A stretch of 64,000 nucleotides of DNA, from the NCBI RefSeq assembly GCF_000466385.1, contig NZ_KE952665.1:14673-78672 (forward strand). The letters run 5' to 3'. A model generated the notes under the pieces. It did not search any database and was not told where the DNA came from. It worked only from the letters and a program-made list of their open reading frames with translations. Origin of the DNA: Aneurinibacillus aneurinilyticus ATCC 12856. Its GTDB lineage: Bacteria > Bacillota > Bacilli > Aneurinibacillales > Aneurinibacillaceae. Position 1 is the stretch's first letter. Each line of letters starts with the position of its first letter. A program made the position numbers and the translations under genes. Below are positions 52,032-62,038 of the stretch, one piece after another.

Positions 52032-53213
52032 ATGAAGCGATTCAAGCGGATATTTCTTATCGTACTGGATAGCGTCGGCATCGGTGAGTTACCGGATGCA
52101 AAAGACTATAATGATGAAGGAGCACACACGCTCGGCCATATCGCCGAGCGCATGGATGGTCTGAATGTACCGAATCTGGCGGCTCTCGGCCTCGGACATA
52201 TTGAACACCTTCAAGGGGTTTCTGCTGATGCTCCACCTGTAGCCGCATTTGGCAAGATGAAGGAAATTTCGCTTGGCAAAGACACGACAACAGGGCATTG
52301 GGAAATTATGGGTCTGCGCGTTGAAATACCGTTCAAAACATGGCCGAATGGATTCCCCGAAAGTCTAATTGCGCCTTTCTCGGAGAAAATCGGGCGTGGG
52401 GTGTTAGGCAATAAGCCGGCCTCCGGTACGGAAATTATCGAAGAGCTGGGCGAAGAACATATGAGAACAGGCGATGTTATCGTGTATACTTCAGCGGATA
52501 GCGTATTTCAGGTTGCGGCGCATGAAGATGTTGTTCCCCTTGAGGAATTGTATAAAATCTGCCAGATTGCACGTGAGTTAACACTTGAAGATAAGCATTC
52601 GGTTGTACGTGTCATCGCCCGCCCGTTTGTTGGAGAGCCGGGCAATTTTACCCGCACAGCAAATCGGCGTGATTTCTCCGTATCTCCACCGGGTAAGACG
52701 GTGATGAATAAGCTTGAGGATGCGGGTTATACCTCGATTGCGCTTGGGAAAATTTCGGATATTTATGCAGGAGAAGGTGTAACCGAATCGATTAAAACGA
52801 AGTCCAATATGGACGGTGTGGATAAGTTGCTGAATACGATGGACAAACAATTCACCGGTTTGGCTTTCATCAATTTGGTCGACTTTGATGCGTTGTATGG
52901 ACACAGGCGTAACCCGACTGGCTATGGCGAAGCACTTGAAGAATTCGACCGCAGGTTACCGGAAATTCTGACGGCGATCACAGACGATGATCTGCTTATT
53001 ATTACGGCCGATCATGGCAATGATCCAATACACCATGGGACGGATCATACACGCGAATATGTACCGCTGCTAGTCTATCATAAAGGACTGACGGCAGGTA
53101 AAGCGTTAGGTATACGTGAGACATTTGCTGATATCGGTGCTACGATTGCAGATAATTTCGGGATAGAGAAGCCGAAGATTGGAACAAGCTTTTTACACAC
53201 GGTTATCGAATAA
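52032..53213 (+). CDS. deoB: Phosphopentomutase
   Basis: 393 residues. Alkaline-phosphatase-superfamily fold with [21 protein letters not shown] (catalytic Thr), and ITADHGNDP...[12 protein letters not shown] carrying the metal ligands. Interconverts ribose-1-P/deoxyribose-1-P with the 5-phosphates. ATG at 52032 after AAGGAGGAG; operon with punA 42 bases on. Confidence 0.95.
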   Translation: MKRFKRIFLIVLDSVGIGELPDAKDYNDEGAHTLGHIAERMDGLNVPNLAALGLGHIEHLQGVSADAPPVAAFGKMKEISLGKDTTTGHWEIMGLRVEIPFKTWPNGFPESLIAPFSEKIGRGVLGNKPASGTEIIEELGEEHMRTGDVIVYTSADSVFQVAAHEDVVPLEELYKICQIARELTLEDKHSVVRVIARPFVGEPGNFTRTANRRDFSVSPPGKTVMNKLEDAGYTSIALGKISDIYAGEGVTESIKTKSNMDGVDKLLNTMDKQFTGLAFINLVDFDALYGHRRNPTGYGEALEEFDRRLPEILTAITDDDLLIITADHGNDPIHHGTDHTREYVPLLVYHKGLTAGKALGIRETFADIGATIADNFGIEKPKIGTSFLHTVIE

Positions 53214-53254
53214 GATGTTCTTGGATCAAAATAGTGTGCAGGGGGTAGAGGGGG

Positions 53255-54073
53255 ATGTCAATTGCAGCGCATATTTCTGAAGTGCAAGCATATATCGCAG
53301 GCAAAACGGACATCAAGCCGGAAATCGGCTTGATTCTTGGTTCCGGACTTGGTGTGCTGGCTGATGAAATCGAAACTCCGGTTACGATTCCGTATGGAGA
53401 AATTCCACACTTTCCAGTGTCTACGGTGGAAGGTCATAAAGGTCAGCTCGTTATTGGCAGACTCGAAGGGAAGTCTGTCTGCGCCATGCAGGGCCGATTC
53501 CATTATTATGAAGGGCACGGCCTGGATGAGGTGACGTTTCCGGTGCGTGTCATGAAAGCGATTGGTGCGGATAAAATAATCGTGACAAACGCAGCGGGCG
53601 GCATAAATGAAAGCTATAAAGCCGGTGACTTAATGTTGATTAGGGATCATATCAATTTAACCGGTCGCAATCCGCTTATTGGTCCGAATGATGAAGGCAT
53701 GGGGGTTCGTTTCCCTGATATGTCTGCTGCTTATTGTCCGGATTTGCGGGCGCTTGCGCTGGAAGTGGCACAGCAAAATGGTATAAAGCTACAGGAGGGT
53801 GTGTATGTCGGTATGCTTGGACCGAGCTATGAGACACCCGCGGAAATTCGTATGCTGCGCACGCTGGGCGGTGACGCGGTCGGTATGTCAACTGTACCGG
53901 AGGTGATCGTCGCGCGTCATGCAGGCATTCGTGTGCTAGGTATCTCCTGCATCAGTAACATGGCAGCCGGTATTTTACCTCAGCCGTTATCGCATGATGA
54001 AGTGATGGAAACAGCTGAGAAAGTCAAGCATACGTTTCTGACTTTGGTAAAGGCTGTCATTCAAAAAGTATAA
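53255..54073 (+). CDS. punA: Purine nucleoside phosphorylase I
   Basis: 272 residues, trimeric-type PNP. Motifs: LGSGLGVLAD, HKGQLVIGRL, QGRFHYYEGH, TNAAGGINESYKAGDL, GPSYETPAEIRML and the base-binding SCISNMAAG. Releases the base and makes (deoxy)ribose-1-P for DeoB. ATG at 53255 after GGGGG. Terminator follows. Confidence 0.95.
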   Translation: MSIAAHISEVQAYIAGKTDIKPEIGLILGSGLGVLADEIETPVTIPYGEIPHFPVSTVEGHKGQLVIGRLEGKSVCAMQGRFHYYEGHGLDEVTFPVRVMKAIGADKIIVTNAAGGINESYKAGDLMLIRDHINLTGRNPLIGPNDEGMGVRFPDMSAAYCPDLRALALEVAQQNGIKLQEGVYVGMLGPSYETPAEIRMLRTLGGDAVGMSTVPEVIVARHAGIRVLGISCISNMAAGILPQPLSHDEVMETAEKVKHTFLTLVKAVIQKV

Positions 54074-54083
54074 TGCAACACAG

Positions 54084-54119
54084 AAAAGCCTGAAACGATG
54101 TTTTTGTTTCAGGCTTTTT
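54084..54119 (+). terminator. Terminator of deoB-punA
   Basis: AAAAGCCTGAAAC pairs with GTTTCAGGCTTTT. Confidence 0.85.
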
Positions 54120-54130
54120 GTCTATTAGAC

Positions 54131-54454
54131 CTAGTAAAAGCGTATTGCTCTAAAATGAATATATAATACGTAAAACGTATAAATATGCTATTTATATTAC
54201 GTATCTCTTAATAATTAATGACTGCGATTTTTATGATTTTTGAACAAAATGTTACTATTTCCATAAAATAAAGCGGTTACTTATCAGATTTTCATAATTA
54301 TTTTGCTTTACAATGCTAAGTTTCTGTTTTATATTTATATTGCTTATTCAGAAAATTATTTTACGAAAAACGTAGATTTTTCTTTAAATTGTACTATAAT
54401 CGTAATCGCAGATATTCTGAATAGCCATTCATTCAATAGAGGGGGGGATGATTG
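54131..54454 (+). promoter_or_regulatory. AT-rich control region ahead of lrp-opp
   Basis: No gene is seen. Three ACGTAT half-sites occur at 54166-54204 with nested palindromes (ATACGT-AAA-ACGTAT and TATAAATA-TGC-TATTTATA). A CodY-like box lies at 54343-54357 (CTTATTCAGAAAATT, 12 of 15 to the consensus). These could give nutrient and autogenous control of the regulator and transporter. Confidence 0.4.
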
Positions 54455-54931
54455 GTGCGTAAGCTGGATTTGTTGGATTTTCAGATTCTTCAAATCCTTC
54501 AAGTTGATGCTCGAAAGTCTTATACAGAGATGGGGCATATGCTTGGAGTCAGTGAAGGAACCATACGTTCTAGGATTAATCGCATGATTGAAGACGAAAT
54601 TTTTCAATTTATCGTACATACAGACCCTGTGAAAGTCGGACTGCATGTACAGGCAATCATTGGTATGTCCACCAAGCTTGGATATCAGGAGAAGGTTGCC
54701 GAACAATTGGGGAAACTGCGTGCGGTGCGCTTTATCGGGGCATTTTCTGGACGCAATGATTTAATTATTCAAGCGTATTTCCGTTCGAATGAAGATTTGA
54801 CCGCATTCGTAAATGAGGACCTGGCGAATATTGAAGGGATTGCTTCAGCGGAAGTATCGATTGAATTGAAGCAGTACAAGGATTCATTCTCATATGTAAC
54901 CGCTGATGGAGTAGAGGACACCGCTGGTTAA
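54455..54931 (+). CDS. Lrp/AsnC-family regulator
   Basis: 158 residues. N-terminal HTH (LDLLDFQILQILQVDARKSYTEMGHMLGVSEGTIRSRINRM) and C-terminal RAM domain (about 65-145). GTG at 54455 is 7 bases after a G-run; TTG at 54452 is too close. It lies 57 bases ahead of the peptide transporter operon and probably controls it in response to an amino acid. No terminator lies between. Confidence 0.88.
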   Translation: MRKLDLLDFQILQILQVDARKSYTEMGHMLGVSEGTIRSRINRMIEDEIFQFIVHTDPVKVGLHVQAIIGMSTKLGYQEKVAEQLGKLRAVRFIGAFSGRNDLIIQAYFRSNEDLTAFVNEDLANIEGIASAEVSIELKQYKDSFSYVTADGVEDTAG

Positions 54932-54988
54932 TAGACACAGTGCAGCTGTCCTGCTCATATACATTTAAGATTAAGGAGGTCAATTGCT

Positions 54989-56707
54989 GTGAAGAGAGGT
55001 TTTTCGATTATTGTAAGCTTGGTGCTTCTCTTAACGTTAGCGCTTACAGGCTGTGGTGGCGGAACGAAAGAAACCGGCGAAAGCGGGAATCAGAAGAGCT
55101 CCGGTAATACTGGAAACAATATTTTACATGTAAATAACTCATCTGAACCTGGATCCTTGCATCCAGCGAAGTCACAAGGAACGCATGATTCCTGGCCGCT
55201 CCGTCATCTGTTCGTAGGTTTGACGATGAAGGAGCCGAAGGGAAATACAGGCGATTTCGAAATTAAGGGCGCCATGGCAAAAGATGGCTGGAAGATTAGT
55301 CCTGATAAGAAAACGTATACATTTGAGCTGCGTGATGGGTTGAAATGGTCCAACGGAGATCCGCTTACTGCACATGATTTCGAATATGCATGGAAGTATG
55401 CGTTGAATCCAGCTACTGCTTCTGAATATGCGTACCAGCTCTACTACATCCAGGGCGCTGAACAATACAATTCATCCAAAGAGAAAGACCCGGCGAAGCT
55501 AAAGGCACTGGAGGACAAAGTAGCCGTAAAAGCGAAAGACGATAAAACGCTGGTAGTTACACTTGTAAATCCGACGCCATATTTTGATGAGCTTGTTTCT
55601 TTTTATACGTATTTCCCGGTAAATAAGAAAGTTCAGGAGCAAAATCCGAATTGGGCGAACGAGGCCAAAACGTTCGTATCAAACGGACCATTCAAGCTGA
55701 CAGAATGGAAGCATAAAGACAGCATGAAGATGGTCAAAAACGAAAATTATTTTGAAAAAGACCGCATTAAGCTTGCAGGCATCGACTGGACGATGGTAGA
55801 GTCCGAAAATACGGCATGGCAAATGTACCGCTCCGGCCAGTTGGATCTCTCGTATCCGCTGCCTGGTGATGTTGTGGGTCAATTGAAAGCGCAAAACGCA
55901 CCGGACTTTAAAATCGTTCCAGAATACGCCACCTACTTCTATCGCTTCAATACTCAAAAGAAACCGTTTACAAATGTAAAAGTTCGTAAAGCATTGACAA
56001 TGGCCATCGACCGTAAGACGATTACAGAAAGCATTGCACAGGGTGGACAGAAACCTGCATTTGCGCTTGTTGCTGAAGGTTCGAAAGACGCAAACGGCAA
56101 GGATGACTTCCGCCAGGTAGGCGGGGATTATTTCAAGGAAGATGTTACAGAAGCGAAGAAGCTGCTTGCTGAAGGGCTGAAAGAAGAAGGCATGGACAAA
56201 ATGCCGAAATTCAACATTATGTATAACAACAATGATCTTCATAAGCGTATTGCCGAAGCGATTCAGGAGATGTGGCGTAACAACCTCGGCGTGGATGTCG
56301 GAATTGAAAACGTAGAGTTCCAGGTGAAAATCGATCGCGAGCACAAGCTTGATTACGATGTAGCTCGTGCAGGATGGATTGCGGACTTTATCGACCCGAT
56401 GACGTTTGTAGACATGTTCACGAGTGTAAGTACGCAGAATGATACCGGCTGGAAGAGCCAGGCATACGATGCAGAAGTAAATCAAGCAAAGAAGTCCAGC
56501 AACGCAGAAGTGCGTATGGCAGCGATGCATAAAGCCGAAGACATTATTATGAAAGACATGCCGATTCTGCCGATTTACTTCTATACAAAAGCTTATACAT
56601 TAAAAGAGAATGTTACAGGTGTATTCACTCCGCCGGATGAGTACCCGGTACTGAAGTATGCAAAGTTTGTTGATGAGAAGGATAAGAAGAATAAAGAGAA
56701 GCAGTAA
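54989..56707 (+). CDS. oppA: Peptide ABC transporter substrate-binding lipoprotein (OppA/DppE-like)
   Basis: 572 residues. Lipoprotein signal (residues 1-22, lipobox LTGC), then the family 5 binding-protein fold with FELRDGLKWSNGDPLTAHDFEYAWKYALNP and FNTQKKPFTNVKVRKALTMAIDR. Anchored outside the membrane, it binds oligopeptides. GTG at 54989 after AAGGAGG. A hairpin (56720-56756) between it and the permease gene would let it be made in excess. Confidence 0.92.
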   Translation: MKRGFSIIVSLVLLLTLALTGCGGGTKETGESGNQKSSGNTGNNILHVNNSSEPGSLHPAKSQGTHDSWPLRHLFVGLTMKEPKGNTGDFEIKGAMAKDGWKISPDKKTYTFELRDGLKWSNGDPLTAHDFEYAWKYALNPATASEYAYQLYYIQGAEQYNSSKEKDPAKLKALEDKVAVKAKDDKTLVVTLVNPTPYFDELVSFYTYFPVNKKVQEQNPNWANEAKTFVSNGPFKLTEWKHKDSMKMVKNENYFEKDRIKLAGIDWTMVESENTAWQMYRSGQLDLSYPLPGDVVGQLKAQNAPDFKIVPEYATYFYRFNTQKKPFTNVKVRKALTMAIDRKTITESIAQGGQKPAFALVAEGSKDANGKDDFRQVGGDYFKEDVTEAKKLLAEGLKEEGMDKMPKFNIMYNNNDLHKRIAEAIQEMWRNNLGVDVGIENVEFQVKIDREHKLDYDVARAGWIADFIDPMTFVDMFTSVSTQNDTGWKSQAYDAEVNQAKKSSNAEVRMAAMHKAEDIIMKDMPILPIYFYTKAYTLKENVTGVFTPPDEYPVLKYAKFVDEKDKKNKEKQ

Positions 56708-56719
56708 CGTCTAAATTCA

Positions 56720-56756
56720 GGGGAATGCTTAGGTTTTCCGGGCGTTCCCCATTTTT
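56720..56756 (+). terminator. Intercistronic hairpin after oppA
   Basis: GGGGAATGC pairs with GCGTTCCCC, followed by ATTTTT. Probably a leaky terminator that lowers downstream expression. Confidence 0.6.
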
Positions 56757-56784
56757 CAAGTAAAAATAGAATGGAGGGTATACG

Positions 56785-57714
56785 TTGTTACGGTATACTT
56801 TACAGCGCTTGGGCTGGGCCCTCTTAACTCTTTGGGTGGTTGTAACGCTCACTTTTAGTTTGATGCATCTGATTCCCGGCAACCCGTTCGCTAAGGAGGG
56901 TAATATGCCTCCCGGCGTGTTTGAGAATTTAATGAAATACTATAATCTGGACCAGCCATTGTATGTTCAGTATTGGTTGTACCTCAAGTCGCTGCTTGCT
57001 CTGGATTTTGGTCCATCATTGAAATCAAGCACCATTACAGTAAACGATTATATTTCGGAAGGCTTTCCGGTTTCCCTGCATCTTGGACTGCAGGCATTAC
57101 TTATCGGCGTAACGCTTGGTATCATTTTAGGCGTTATCGCTGCGCTTTACCATAACCGTTTTCCTGATTATTTATCTATGATTTTAGCGATTATTGGCAT
57201 TTCTGTACCGAACTTTATTCTTGCTACTGTTTTTATCAACTATGTAGCCGTTGAATGGGGCTGGCTGCCTGCGGCGACATGGGGAACATGGAAACATACG
57301 ATTCTGCCTTCTCTGGCATTGGCAGCGATGCCGATGGCATTTATCGCGCGTCTCATGCGCTCCAGCATGCTTGAGGTGCTTAGCCAGGATTATATTAAAA
57401 CCGCTAAAGCTAAGGGCTTGGCACGCAATGTTGTTATTATTAGACATACGCTGCGCAACGCAATTCTGCCGGTCGTCACTGTACTTGGCATTATTACTGC
57501 AAACCTTGTCACAGGAAGTTTTGTTATTGAACATATCTTTGGAATTCCAGGCATGGGCGAAATGTTTGTAAAGGGCATCTTTAACCGCGATTATCCGGTT
57601 ATTCTGGGTTCCACAGTTTTTTATAGCGCGATTCTTATTTTTCTTATTTTCCTGGTGGACGTTATGTACACTTGGATTGATCCGCGTATCAAAGTTGCAG
57701 GGGGGAGTAAGTAA
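56785..57714 (+). CDS. oppB: Peptide ABC transporter permease (OppB/DppB)
   Basis: 309 residues, six membrane segments. Starts LRYTLQRLGWALLTLWVVVTLTF, carries HLIPGNPF, and the ATPase-contact EAA loop as DYIKTAKAKGLARN. TTG start at 56785 after GGAGGG. Stop overlaps the start of oppC by one base (TAATG). Confidence 0.93.
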   Translation: MLRYTLQRLGWALLTLWVVVTLTFSLMHLIPGNPFAKEGNMPPGVFENLMKYYNLDQPLYVQYWLYLKSLLALDFGPSLKSSTITVNDYISEGFPVSLHLGLQALLIGVTLGIILGVIAALYHNRFPDYLSMILAIIGISVPNFILATVFINYVAVEWGWLPAATWGTWKHTILPSLALAAMPMAFIARLMRSSMLEVLSQDYIKTAKAKGLARNVVIIRHTLRNAILPVVTVLGIITANLVTGSFVIEHIFGIPGMGEMFVKGIFNRDYPVILGSTVFYSAILIFLIFLVDVMYTWIDPRIKVAGGSK

Positions 57715-58643
57715 TGCAGCCTGAAACTCGACTGACCGCTGATATGTTCCGTCCTGTAACGGACAACTTTAAAGATGCGGAAACGATCGGGCGTCCAAGC
57801 ATCTCCTACTGGGCAGATGTATGGCGTCGTCTACGAATGAATAAGCTGGCCATGGTCGGCCTTGTGGTCATTATTCTTCTTGTTCTGATGGCGATTATTG
57901 GTCCGATGATTAGTGGGTATACGTACTATAAGCAAGATTTCACATCCAAAAATCTACAGCCGAGCGCGGAACACTGGTTCGGTACCGATTCTTCGGGTCG
58001 TGATATGTTTACTAGAATTTGGTTTGGTGCTCGCATTTCCTTATTCATCGGGGTAGCAGCTGCATTTATTGATTTTGTGCTCGGCGTTATATACGGTGGT
58101 ATCTCCGGCTTGAAAGGCGGTCGTGTAGATAATATTATGATGCGCATCGCCGAGGTATTGTATGGTATCCCTTATTTATTGATGGTTATTCTGCTAATGG
58201 TCGTAATGGGGCCGGGCTTGCTGACCATTATTATTGCGATGACGATAACAGGCTGGATTCCGATGGCTCGTCTTGTACGCGGTCAGGTTCTGCAATTGAA
58301 GGAGCAGGAATATGTGCATGCGGCAACCGCGCTTGGCGCTGATACGAAGTGGATTCTAATGAAGCATATCATCCCGAATACAATGGGACCCATTCTTGTA
58401 AATGTCACGCTGACTGTTCCGACTGCGATTTTCGCGGAAGCGACATTGAGCTTTCTCGGGCTTGGCATTCCGGCGCCTCGTGCGAGCTGGGGAACGATGG
58501 CTAACGATGCGCTGGTAAGTCTACTGATTGGAAATGTGTATCAATTGTTCATTCCGGGTTTCTTTATCTCACTTACGATGTTCGCCTTCAATGTACTGGG
58601 CGATGGTATGCGCGATGCACTCGATCCGAGAATGCGCAAATAA
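57714..58643 (+). CDS. oppC: Peptide ABC transporter permease (OppC/DppC)
   Basis: 309 residues, six membrane segments, with WFGTDSSGRDMFTRIWFGARIS after the first loop and the EAA loop EQEYVHAATALGADTKWI. Pairs with OppB. Translationally coupled to it. Confidence 0.93.
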   Translation: MQPETRLTADMFRPVTDNFKDAETIGRPSISYWADVWRRLRMNKLAMVGLVVIILLVLMAIIGPMISGYTYYKQDFTSKNLQPSAEHWFGTDSSGRDMFTRIWFGARISLFIGVAAAFIDFVLGVIYGGISGLKGGRVDNIMMRIAEVLYGIPYLLMVILLMVVMGPGLLTIIIAMTITGWIPMARLVRGQVLQLKEQEYVHAATALGADTKWILMKHIIPNTMGPILVNVTLTVPTAIFAEATLSFLGLGIPAPRASWGTMANDALVSLLIGNVYQLFIPGFFISLTMFAFNVLGDGMRDALDPRMRK

Positions 58644-58669
58644 CCTGAAAAGCAAAGGGTGAATAACCT

Positions 58670-59674
58670 ATGGAAAATATATTGGAAGTACGCGATTTGC
58701 ACATCTCGTTCCATACGTACGCGGGCGAGGTCAAAGCTGTACGGGGTATAAACTTCGAGGTGAAAAAAGGCGAAACGGTAGGGATTGTGGGCGAATCCGG
58801 TTGCGGTAAAAGTGTCACGGCCCAATCCATTATGAAGCTATTACCACAGCCACCTACGCAATATAAGCAGGGCAGCATCCTTTTTAGCGGTCAGGATTTA
58901 TTGAAAAAAAGTGAAAAAGAGATGCAGAAAATCCGGGGAAACGATATCGGAATGATTTTTCAGGATCCGATGACATCGCTGAATCCGACGATGAAAACCG
59001 GTCGGCAGATTACGGAGAGTCTCATAAAGCATCAAGGAATGTCTGCTGGTGAGGCGCATAAACAGGCAATTGAACTACTTAAAATGGTAGGGATTCCACA
59101 GCCGGATAAGCGGGCCAACCAATATCCGCACGAATTCTCAGGTGGAATGCGCCAGCGTGCCATGATTGCCATTGCGCTCGCCTGCCGTCCCAAACTATTA
59201 ATCGCCGATGAGCCGACGACGGCGCTGGATGTAACGATTCAGGCGCAAATTCTCGAATTGATGAAAGAACTACAGGCGAAAACAGGAACATCGATTATTA
59301 TCATTACGCACGATCTTGGCGTTGTGGCCGATATGTGCGATCGCGTCGTTGTTATGTACGCCGGCGAAGTAGCAGAAACGGGTACAGTGGATCAAATCTT
59401 CTACCAGCCACAGCATCCGTATACGAAAGGGCTTCTCAAATCGGTACCGCGGCTTGATATGAGGAGAAACGAACCGCTTGCACCGATTATTGGTACCCCT
59501 CCAGACTTGCTGCATCCGCCCGTCGGCTGTCCGTTTTTTGCTCGCTGTGAATACGCGATGGAAGTATGCCGTAGCCACAAGCCAGAACTTGAAGAAATGG
59601 GTGGGAATCATCAGGCGGCCTGTTGGCTGCACCATCCGCTGGCAAGCAACCGGAAGGAGGGGTTTGCACAATGA
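58670..59674 (+). CDS. oppD: Peptide ABC transporter ATP-binding protein (OppD/DppD)
   Basis: 334 residues. Walker [10 protein letters not shown]-loop [10 protein letters not shown], signature [12 protein letters not shown], Walker [14 protein letters not shown], and the oligopeptide-type C-terminal cysteine region ([18 protein letters not shown]) that can hold an Fe-S cluster in this family. ATG at 58670; ends overlapping oppF by ATGA. Confidence 0.94.
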   Translation: MENILEVRDLHISFHTYAGEVKAVRGINFEVKKGETVGIVGESGCGKSVTAQSIMKLLPQPPTQYKQGSILFSGQDLLKKSEKEMQKIRGNDIGMIFQDPMTSLNPTMKTGRQITESLIKHQGMSAGEAHKQAIELLKMVGIPQPDKRANQYPHEFSGGMRQRAMIAIALACRPKLLIADEPTTALDVTIQAQILELMKELQAKTGTSIIIITHDLGVVADMCDRVVVMYAGEVAETGTVDQIFYQPQHPYTKGLLKSVPRLDMRRNEPLAPIIGTPPDLLHPPVGCPFFARCEYAMEVCRSHKPELEEMGGNHQAACWLHHPLASNRKEGFAQ

Positions 59675-60702
59675 AATTGACACTGAGAGAGGCTCCGGCA
59701 AAAAAAGACAAAAAACAAGACACATTGCTTCAGGTGCGTAATCTAAAAAAATACTTTCATACAAGCGGTGGGACAGTAAAAGCTGTAAGCGATGTAACGT
59801 TTGATATCAAAGTCGGTGAAACGCTTGGTATCGTAGGAGAATCCGGTTGCGGAAAATCGACAATGGGCCGGACGATTCTTCGTCTATATGATGCGACTGA
59901 GGGCGAAGTATTGTTTGAAGATAAAAATGTGCACAAGGCGAGTACACGTGAATTGAAGAAGCTTCGTCGTGACATGCAGATGATTTTCCAGGATCCGTAT
60001 GCTTCACTGAATCCAAGGATGACGATCGGGGAGATTATTGGGGAGGCAATCGATTTGCATAAGCTGGCAAGCGGTGCAAAGCGCAAAGCACGTATTCAGG
60101 AGTTGCTCACGCTTGTCGGCTTGAAGCCGGAGCATATCAACCGGTTTCCGCACGAGTTTTCCGGGGGGCAACGGCAGCGGATTGGCATTGCACGTGCACT
60201 GGCAGTTGAGCCGAAATTCATTGTGTGCGATGAACCGATTTCCGCATTGGACGTATCCATTCAGGCGCAAGTGATAAATCTGTTGAGTGATCTTCAGGAT
60301 AAGATGGAACTGACGTATTTATTCATCGCCCATGATTTGTCGATGGTAAAACATATTAGCGATCGGGTGGCGGTCATGTATCTAGGCAAAATCGCAGAGC
60401 TTTCTGAAAGCGAAGAGCTGTATGCGAATCCGCTTCACCCTTATACGGAGGCGCTTCTTTCCGCGATACCGATTCCAGATCCAGAGGTGGAGAGGAAACG
60501 TCAGCGTATTGTACTAAAGGGCGACGTGCCAAGCCCGATGAACCCGCCGAGCGGTTGCCATTTCCGGACGCGCTGTCCGTATGCTATGGAGTCATGCACA
60601 AAAATCGATCCGGTATGGCAGGAGGTAAAACCTGACCATTTTGTCGCCTGTCACCTTTATAATAAAGACATTATGGGGGCGGATGTCAGAAAGATACGCT
60701 AA
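59671..60702 (+). CDS. oppF: Peptide ABC transporter ATP-binding protein (OppF/DppF)
   Basis: 343 residues from ATG 59671 after GGAGGGG. Walker [44 protein letters not shown], and a C-terminal [18 protein letters not shown] region. Dimerises with OppD to drive the permease pair. Last gene of the operon. Confidence 0.94.
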   Translation: MKLTLREAPAKKDKKQDTLLQVRNLKKYFHTSGGTVKAVSDVTFDIKVGETLGIVGESGCGKSTMGRTILRLYDATEGEVLFEDKNVHKASTRELKKLRRDMQMIFQDPYASLNPRMTIGEIIGEAIDLHKLASGAKRKARIQELLTLVGLKPEHINRFPHEFSGGQRQRIGIARALAVEPKFIVCDEPISALDVSIQAQVINLLSDLQDKMELTYLFIAHDLSMVKHISDRVAVMYLGKIAELSESEELYANPLHPYTEALLSAIPIPDPEVERKRQRIVLKGDVPSPMNPPSGCHFRTRCPYAMESCTKIDPVWQEVKPDHFVACHLYNKDIMGADVRKIR

Positions 60703-60740
60703 AAGAAAGCAGAGTGGCAGCGATGCCCTCTGCTTTCTTA
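60703..60740. terminator. Shared terminator of opp and ilvE
   Basis: AAGAAAGCAGAG/GGCA pairs with TGCC/CTCTGCTTTCTT in the convergent gap. Confidence 0.7.
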
Positions 60741-60741
60741 G

Positions 60742-61812
60742 CTATTCTGCCTCTACGGTCCAGCCGAATGGATCTTCTTTTTCTCCTGTTTGAATGCCGC
60801 AGATTGTATCGTAGATTTTCATAGATAATGAACCTGACTCGCCGCCATTAATAACTAGATTTTTGTCGTTCCATTTCAAATTACCGATTGGAGAAATCAC
60901 TGCCGCAGTTCCGGTACCGAACGCTTCTTCAAGCGTACCCTCGGTATATGCGGCGTACAGTTCTTCTATTGAAATTCTTTTTTCTTTAACAGGAATGTTC
61001 CATTCCTCCAGTAATTGAATAACAGAATCCCTTGTCACCCCAGCCAAGATACTTCCATTCAGTGCGGGTGTCCATACTTCTCCATTCACTTTAAAAAATA
61101 CGTTCATGCTGCCGACTTCTTCTATGTACGTTTTTTCAACGCCATCGAGCCAGAGTACCTGGGCACAGCCTTGTTTTTGCGCTTCTTCCTGCGCTTTGAA
61201 GCTTGCCGCATAGTTGCCTGATGTTTTTGTATGTCCTGTACCGCCTTTTACAGCGCGGACATAGTTATTCTCCACATAAATACTGACAGGGTTAATGCCT
61301 TCCGCATAATAGGCGCCAACCGGCGAAAGGATGACGATGAATGTGTACGTATGGGCAGGACGGACGCCCAGATAAGGTTCTGTTGCAATGATGAACGGTC
61401 GAATATATAAAGATGTTCCTTCATCTGCCGGTACCCAGTCTTTTTCTATACTGACCAATTTTTTGATAGCCTCAACAAGAAATGTTTCGTCAACGGGTGG
61501 AATACTTAATCTTTCATTAGATAGATTAAGTCTTTCCATATTTTTTTCTGGACGGAACAGGAGAATTTTGTCTTCTTTTGTCCGATAGGCTTTCATGCCC
61601 TCAAATACAGCTTGTCCATAGTGGAAGACGACGGCGGCGGGGTCCAGTGATATTGGTGCATACGGTACGATTCTCGGATGATGCCATCCTGCTTCCAGCG
61701 TATAATCCATCATAAACATATGATCCGTAAAACAAGTTCCGAAAGCTAATTCGTTTGCATTTGGTTTGGTTTTTTTGTTTTCTGCCAATGTGACTTCTAT
61801 CTCATAACTCAT
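60742..61812 (-). CDS. ilvE: Branched-chain amino acid aminotransferase
   Basis: 356 residues, class IV PLP aminotransferase of the long IlvK/YwaA type. Motifs: FHYGQAVFEGMKAYR, IRPFIIATE, the PLP lysine in GGTGHTKTSGNYAAS, EEVGSMNVFF and the EAFGTGTAAVISPIG segment. It links the branched-chain amino acids to the 2-oxo acids used by the Bkd enzymes and for branched fatty acids. No T-box seen in the upstream gap. ATG at 61812. Confidence 0.94.
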   Translation of the reverse strand: MSYEIEVTLAENKKTKPNANELAFGTCFTDHMFMMDYTLEAGWHHPRIVPYAPISLDPAAVVFHYGQAVFEGMKAYRTKEDKILLFRPEKNMERLNLSNERLSIPPVDETFLVEAIKKLVSIEKDWVPADEGTSLYIRPFIIATEPYLGVRPAHTYTFIVILSPVGAYYAEGINPVSIYVENNYVRAVKGGTGHTKTSGNYAASFKAQEEAQKQGCAQVLWLDGVEKTYIEEVGSMNVFFKVNGEVWTPALNGSILAGVTRDSVIQLLEEWNIPVKEKRISIEELYAAYTEGTLEEAFGTGTAAVISPIGNLKWNDKNLVINGGESGSLSMKIYDTICGIQTGEKEDPFGWTVEAE

Positions 61813-61977
61813 AAGCTTCTCATTCCCCCTGCTTTTGCAAAGTATGTTCTGGTATTCTTACTGAATCAGTACAAAATTTAAAATGTTATAACTAAACTTT
61901 ACACAAATTGAGGTGCAAAGTAAATGTTTGCATTTCATATGTGCACTTAAGCAAAGCGGTTATATTTTTGTACATAG

Positions 61978-62007
61978 GTATATAATTCCAAGCCTTATGG
62001 CGACAAT
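61978..62007 (+). promoter_or_regulatory. Predicted sigma-F/sigma-G promoter of dacF
   Basis: GTATA (61978-61982), a 16-base spacer and GGCGACAAT (61999-62007) fit the sigma-F pattern GYATA / GGnnAnAHT. dacF is a forespore gene in Bacillus subtilis. Confidence 0.6.
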
Positions 62008-62038
62008 AGGTACTATCTTGATTTGGAGGGACCTGTGA

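Noticed and set aside
54303-54587. 94-residue ORF ahead of the lrp gene
   Set aside because: No ribosome site, AT-rich composition with unlikely protein, and overlap with the clear Lrp-type gene in another frame.
61813-62038. T-box leader for ilvE
   Set aside because: No T-box sequence or specifier stem is visible, and the gap is short; the plus strand there is better explained by the dacF promoter.
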